Source of the DNA: Gammaproteobacteria bacterium
Lineage (GTDB): Bacteria; Pseudomonadota; Gammaproteobacteria; QOAV01
Length of the DNA: 7,889 nucleotides
Assembly (NCBI GenBank): GCA_027067235.1
Contig: JALXFQ010000079.1
Span: 1-7,889 of the forward strand
Reading direction: 5' to 3'
The translations under genes were made by a program, and so were the position numbers. Shown here one piece after another: positions 5,125 to 7,889 of the stretch; positions within the stretch are counted from its first letter, which is position 1, and the number at the start of each line of letters is the position of its first letter. The notes under the pieces were generated by a model. The model was not told where the DNA came from. It saw only the letters and a program-made list of their open reading frames with translations, and made no database searches.

Positions 5125-7608
5125 ATGGTAAATATGAGCGATAAAACCAATAACAAAGCTGTATTCAAGGATCCGGTCTGCGGTATGGAAGTAACGCCGG
5201 ACAGTCAATACAGGCTGCGCGCCGATGGGCGCGATCTTCTTTTTTGCAGCGAGCATTGCAAACACAAGTTCGAAGCTGACCCGGACGCCTGGGTGGTAAA
5301 GCCGGAAGTTGAAACGTCGGATGAATCACAGCATGAACACGATCACGCGCATCCGCATCAGCCTGCTGCCCCTGCGGTTACTGGCGCGGTTTATACCTGT
5401 CCGATGCATCCGGAAATCCGGGAAAGCAAGCCTGGCGCATGTCCGAAGTGTGGCATGGCGCTGGAGCCGCTGACTGAGCCGGTTGCGCCGACGCGGACTG
5501 AATACACTTGCCCGATGCACCCGGAAATCATTCAGGATTCCCCGGGTAGTTGCCTGAAATGCGGCATGGCGCTGGAGCCGCGTACGGTGGACGTGGAAGA
5601 AGGCAACGAAGAGCTGGACGATATGACGCGGCGCTTCCGTCTCAGTACGGTGCTGGCGATCCCCGTGTTTCTGCTGGCCATGGTGGCGGATCTTGTGCCC
5701 CAGTGGTTGCCCGATGGGCTGGGTATGCGCACGGTGCAATGGATCGAGTTTACGCTGGCGACGCCGGTGGTGTTGTGGGGTGGCTGGCCATTCTTCGTGC
5801 GCGGCTGGCAATCGGTCAGGACCTGGAACCTGAACATGTTCACCCTGATCGCTCTGGGCGTGTCGGTCGCCTGGCTGTATAGCGTTGTTGCCCTGTTGTT
5901 TCCCGATATTTTCCCGCCAGTGATGCGGCGGGAAGACGGTACCGTACCGGTTTATTTCGAGGCGGCGGCTCTGATAACCGCCCTGGTGCTGCTGGGGCAG
6001 GTCATGGAACTGAAGGCGCGCAGCAATACCAATGCGGCGATAAAAATGCTGTTGGGTCTGGCGCCAAATACAGCGCGCATCGTGCGTGACGACGGCAGCG
6101 AGGAAGACATTCCCATGGAGCATGTCAAGCCGGGTGACGTGCTGCGGGTTCGACCCGGCGAGAAGATCCCGGTTGATGGCGTGGCCATCGAAGGTTCCAG
6201 TTCGGTCGATGAATCCATGGTAACGGGCGAACCCATTCCTGTGGGCAAACAGGAAGGTGATCGTCTCATCGGCGCCACGGTCAACGGCACCGGCAGCCTG
6301 CTCATGCGCGCCGAGAAAGTCGGCAGCGACACCCTGCTTTCACAGATAGTACGCATGGTCAGCGAGGCGCAGCGTTCACGTGCGCCGATCCAGAAACTGG
6401 CGGACACTGTTTCCGGTTTTTTTGTTCCCATCGTGGTGCTGGTGGCCATCGTCACTTTCATTATCTGGAAATTCTGGGGGCCTGAGCCAGCGCTGGCCCA
6501 TGCGGTGGTGAATGCCGTTGCTGTACTGATTATCGCCTGTCCCTGCGCCCTGGGTCTGGCGACGCCCATGTCGATCATGGTGGGCACCGGCAAAGGCGCC
6601 TCGGCCGGCGTGCTGATCAAGAACGCGGAAGCGCTGGAAGTCATGGAGAAGGTCGATACCCTGGTGGTGGACAAGACCGGTACGCTGACAGAAGGCAAGC
6701 CGCGCCTGGTGTTGGCGCAAGCGGCTGCGGGTTCTGATGAAAACGAAATGCTGCGGCTGGCCGCCAGCCTGGAAAGGCGTTCCGAGCATCCGCTGGCCGA
6801 GGCCATCGTGCGTGGGGCGGAGGAGCGCGGCATCGAGTTTGCCGACGCCAGGGACTTCGCCTCGGTGACCGGCAAGGGTGTCACCGGCACGGTGGATGGC
6901 CATAAAGTTGCCCTGGGCAATATCAAACTGATGCAGGATCAGGGCGTGGAGCCGGGCGAGCTGGTCGGACAGGCCGACGCAGGCCGTGGACAGGGACAGA
7001 CCGTGATGTTTGTCGCCATCGACGGCCGCGCGGCTGGTCTCATAGGCGTTGCCGACCCCATCAAGGAATCGACGCCCGAAGCCATTCGCGACCTGCACAG
7101 GGAAGGCGTCAAGGTAGTGATGCTCACCGGCGACAACCGCACTACCGCGGAAGCAGTGGCGGCCAGACTCGATATTGACCGGGTGGAGGCGGAAGTGTTG
7201 CCCGACCAGAAAGCGGAAATCGTCAAAAAACTGCAAGCAGAAGGCCGGATTGTCGCCATGGCGGGCGACGGCATCAACGACGCGCCCGCGCTGGCGCAAT
7301 CGCATGTGGGCATCGCCATGGGAACAGGTACGGATGTGGCCATGGAAAGCGCTGGCGTGACGCTGGTAAAAGGTGATCTGCGTGGCATCGTGCGCGCCCG
7401 CCGCCTGAGCCGGGCTACCATGAAAAATATACGCCAGAATCTGTTTTTCGCGTTTATCTACAACTCGCTGGGCGTGCCGGTAGCGGCGGGCATACTGTAT
7501 CCGGTCACCGGGTTGCTGCTGTCACCCGTCATCGCGGCGGCCGCCATGAGTTTCAGCTCGGTTTCTGTCATCGCTAACGCATTGCGCCTGAAAACAGCGG
7601 ATATCTGA
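5125..7608 (+). CDS. copA: Cu(I)-exporting P1B-type ATPase with YHS and twin heavy-metal-binding domains
   Basis: An 827-residue inner-membrane pump that uses ATP to move Cu(I) (or Ag(I)) out of the cytoplasm. The start at ATG 5125 has AGGAG at 5113-5117; ATG 5134 is an alternative. Domains in order: YHS-type metal site (residues 14-56; DPVCGM with Cys19, Cys41, Cys45); His-rich linker (HEHDHAHPH, 70-78); two YTCPMHPEI...CxxCGMALEP modules (90-115 and 127-152); then eight predicted membrane helices. Catalytic motifs: TGE 367-369 (actuator), DKTGT 516-520 (phosphorylated Asp516), SEHP 553-556 (nucleotide-binding HP) and GDGINDAP 714-721. Copper specificity is supported by CPC 472-474, YN 779-780 and MSFSS 808-812, the signature of the P1B-1 class. 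The common GMxCxxC-type N-terminal domain is absent. A PII gene follows after 38 bp. This CopA differs from the oxidase of the same name. Confidence 0.96.
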   Translation: MVNMSDKTNNKAVFKDPVCGMEVTPDSQYRLRADGRDLLFCSEHCKHKFEADPDAWVVKPEVETSDESQHEHDHAHPHQPAAPAVTGAVYTCPMHPEIRESKPGACPKCGMALEPLTEPVAPTRTEYTCPMHPEIIQDSPGSCLKCGMALEPRTVDVEEGNEELDDMTRRFRLSTVLAIPVFLLAMVADLVPQWLPDGLGMRTVQWIEFTLATPVVLWGGWPFFVRGWQSVRTWNLNMFTLIALGVSVAWLYSVVALLFPDIFPPVMRREDGTVPVYFEAAALITALVLLGQVMELKARSNTNAAIKMLLGLAPNTARIVRDDGSEEDIPMEHVKPGDVLRVRPGEKIPVDGVAIEGSSSVDESMVTGEPIPVGKQEGDRLIGATVNGTGSLLMRAEKVGSDTLLSQIVRMVSEAQRSRAPIQKLADTVSGFFVPIVVLVAIVTFIIWKFWGPEPALAHAVVNAVAVLIIACPCALGLATPMSIMVGTGKGASAGVLIKNAEALEVMEKVDTLVVDKTGTLTEGKPRLVLAQAAAGSDENEMLRLAASLERRSEHPLAEAIVRGAEERGIEFADARDFASVTGKGVTGTVDGHKVALGNIKLMQDQGVEPGELVGQADAGRGQGQTVMFVAIDGRAAGLIGVADPIKESTPEAIRDLHREGVKVVMLTGDNRTTAEAVAARLDIDRVEAEVLPDQKAEIVKKLQAEGRIVAMAGDGINDAPALAQSHVGIAMGTGTDVAMESAGVTLVKGDLRGIVRARRLSRATMKNIRQNLFFAFIYNSLGVPVAAGILYPVTGLLLSPVIAAAAMSFSSVSVIANALRLKTADI
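5392..5580 (+). repeat. Duplicated metal-binding module in the ATPase N-terminus
   Basis: Two copies of about 78 bp (5392-5469 and 5503-5580), 111 bp apart start to start, encode YTCPMHPEI, then PGxCxKCGMALEP. They share CCGATGCA, CCGGAAATC and GGCATGGCGCTGGAGCCG. Each supplies Cys, Met, His and a CxxC pair. This is a visible internal duplication of the heavy-metal-binding domain. Confidence 0.8.
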
Positions 7609-7646
7609 ATGGGTCTCACTGGAGAGTACGAATCAAGGAGAACATC

Positions 7647-7889
7647 ATGGATTTTTGTAAAGTAACCGCGATTATTCGCCCGGAAAAACTGGACGCGGTG
7701 GAAGAAGCGCTGAAAAAGCTGAACGTCCGCGGCATGAGCGTGAGCAAGGTCAAGGGCTTTGGCGAGTATGCCAATTTTTATACATCAGACTGGCTTTGCA
7801 CCCATGCGCGTGTCGAAGTGTTCGCGGAGGAAGAGCGCGGTGACGAACTCGCCGCCGCAATAATGGAAGCCGCGCATACGGGTGTGGAA
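7647..7889 (+). CDS. PII-family signalling protein with atypical T-loop, 3'-truncated by window
   Basis: The first 81 codons, from ATG 7647 with AAGGAG at 7635-7640; the frame is open at the window edge and the full protein would be around 100-115 residues. The PII fold is recognisable from VTAIIRPEKLDAVEEALKKL (6-25), GMSVSKVKGFG (29-39), the later strand RVEVF (55-59) and AIMEAAHTG (71-79). The T-loop is unlike GlnB/GlnK: after FG comes EYANFYTSDWLCTHAR, about six residues shorter, lacking the RQKGHTELYRG segment with the uridylylated Tyr51. This matches my recollection of the 'PII-NG' group, encoded beside heavy-metal efflux genes. Cys4, Cys51 and His53 are potential metal ligands. It follows the ATPase by 38 bp with no promoter between, so it is presumably in the same MerR-controlled unit. 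Confidence 0.88.
   Translation, partial: MDFCKVTAIIRPEKLDAVEEALKKLNVRGMSVSKVKGFGEYANFYTSDWLCTHARVEVFAEEERGDELAAAIMEAAHTGVE

Noticed and set aside
5952..6926. 324-codon minus-strand frame, and other long minus frames across the ATPase
   Set aside because: The ATPase motifs on the + strand are complete. The antisense products are Ser/Thr/Arg rich, as expected for mirror frames of GC-rich coding DNA.
1..7889. Mobile elements, CRISPR arrays, tRNA or rRNA genes
   Set aside because: I looked for terminal inverted repeats, transposase motifs, regularly spaced repeats and tRNA-like cloverleaf sequence and saw none. The only repeats are inside coding regions or are short regulatory dyads.

Overview
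This 7.9-kb window is a dense copper-resistance island from a Gram-negative bacterium. It is most likely a proteobacterium, probably gamma or beta: there are Sec and Tat signal peptides, a CopB-type outer-membrane protein, clear Shine-Dalgarno sites and moderately high GC. The sequence does not fix the species. Every supported gene lies on the + strand, and the long minus-strand frames are shadows.

Layout. Positions 1-105 hold the last 34 codons of an unrecognised gene. After a 239-bp gap comes a periplasmic copper module: a small CopL-like Cys/His-rich exported protein (345-755), a Tat-exported multicopper oxidase of the CopA/PcoA family (905-2677), the outer-membrane protein CopB (2707-3534) and an exported DUF4399-type protein (3604-4035). 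A second unit encodes an exported Met-rich protein (4144-4569) and a MerR-family regulator (4634-5047). A third encodes a Cu(I)-type P1B ATPase (5125-7608), followed after 38 bp by the first 81 codons of an atypical PII signalling protein (7647 to the window end).

Regulation. The second and third units each start with a mer-like promoter: a TTGACC -35 box, a 20-bp spacer holding an imperfect dyad, and a -10 box of CAAGGT or TAAGGT. The two elements match at 26 of 34 positions and flank the MerR gene, so that protein is their obvious regulator. The first unit has no such element. It has a weak sigma-70-like promoter with a Fur-like box almost abutting the CopL start codon. Between the CopL-like gene and the oxidase lies a 149-bp leader with two stem-loops. 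An 8-nt stretch near the end of the CopL-like gene is exactly complementary to the oxidase's Shine-Dalgarno region, which suggests translational coupling.

How the parts may work together (inference from families): the ATPase pumps cytoplasmic Cu(I) to the periplasm; the Met-rich and Cys/His-rich proteins buffer it there; the oxidase converts Cu(I) to less toxic Cu(II); CopB acts at the outer membrane; and MerR senses the cytoplasmic metal. The least explained parts are the PII protein with a remodelled T-loop, the DUF4399 protein, the two-cysteine MerR sensor and the structured copL-oxidase leader.
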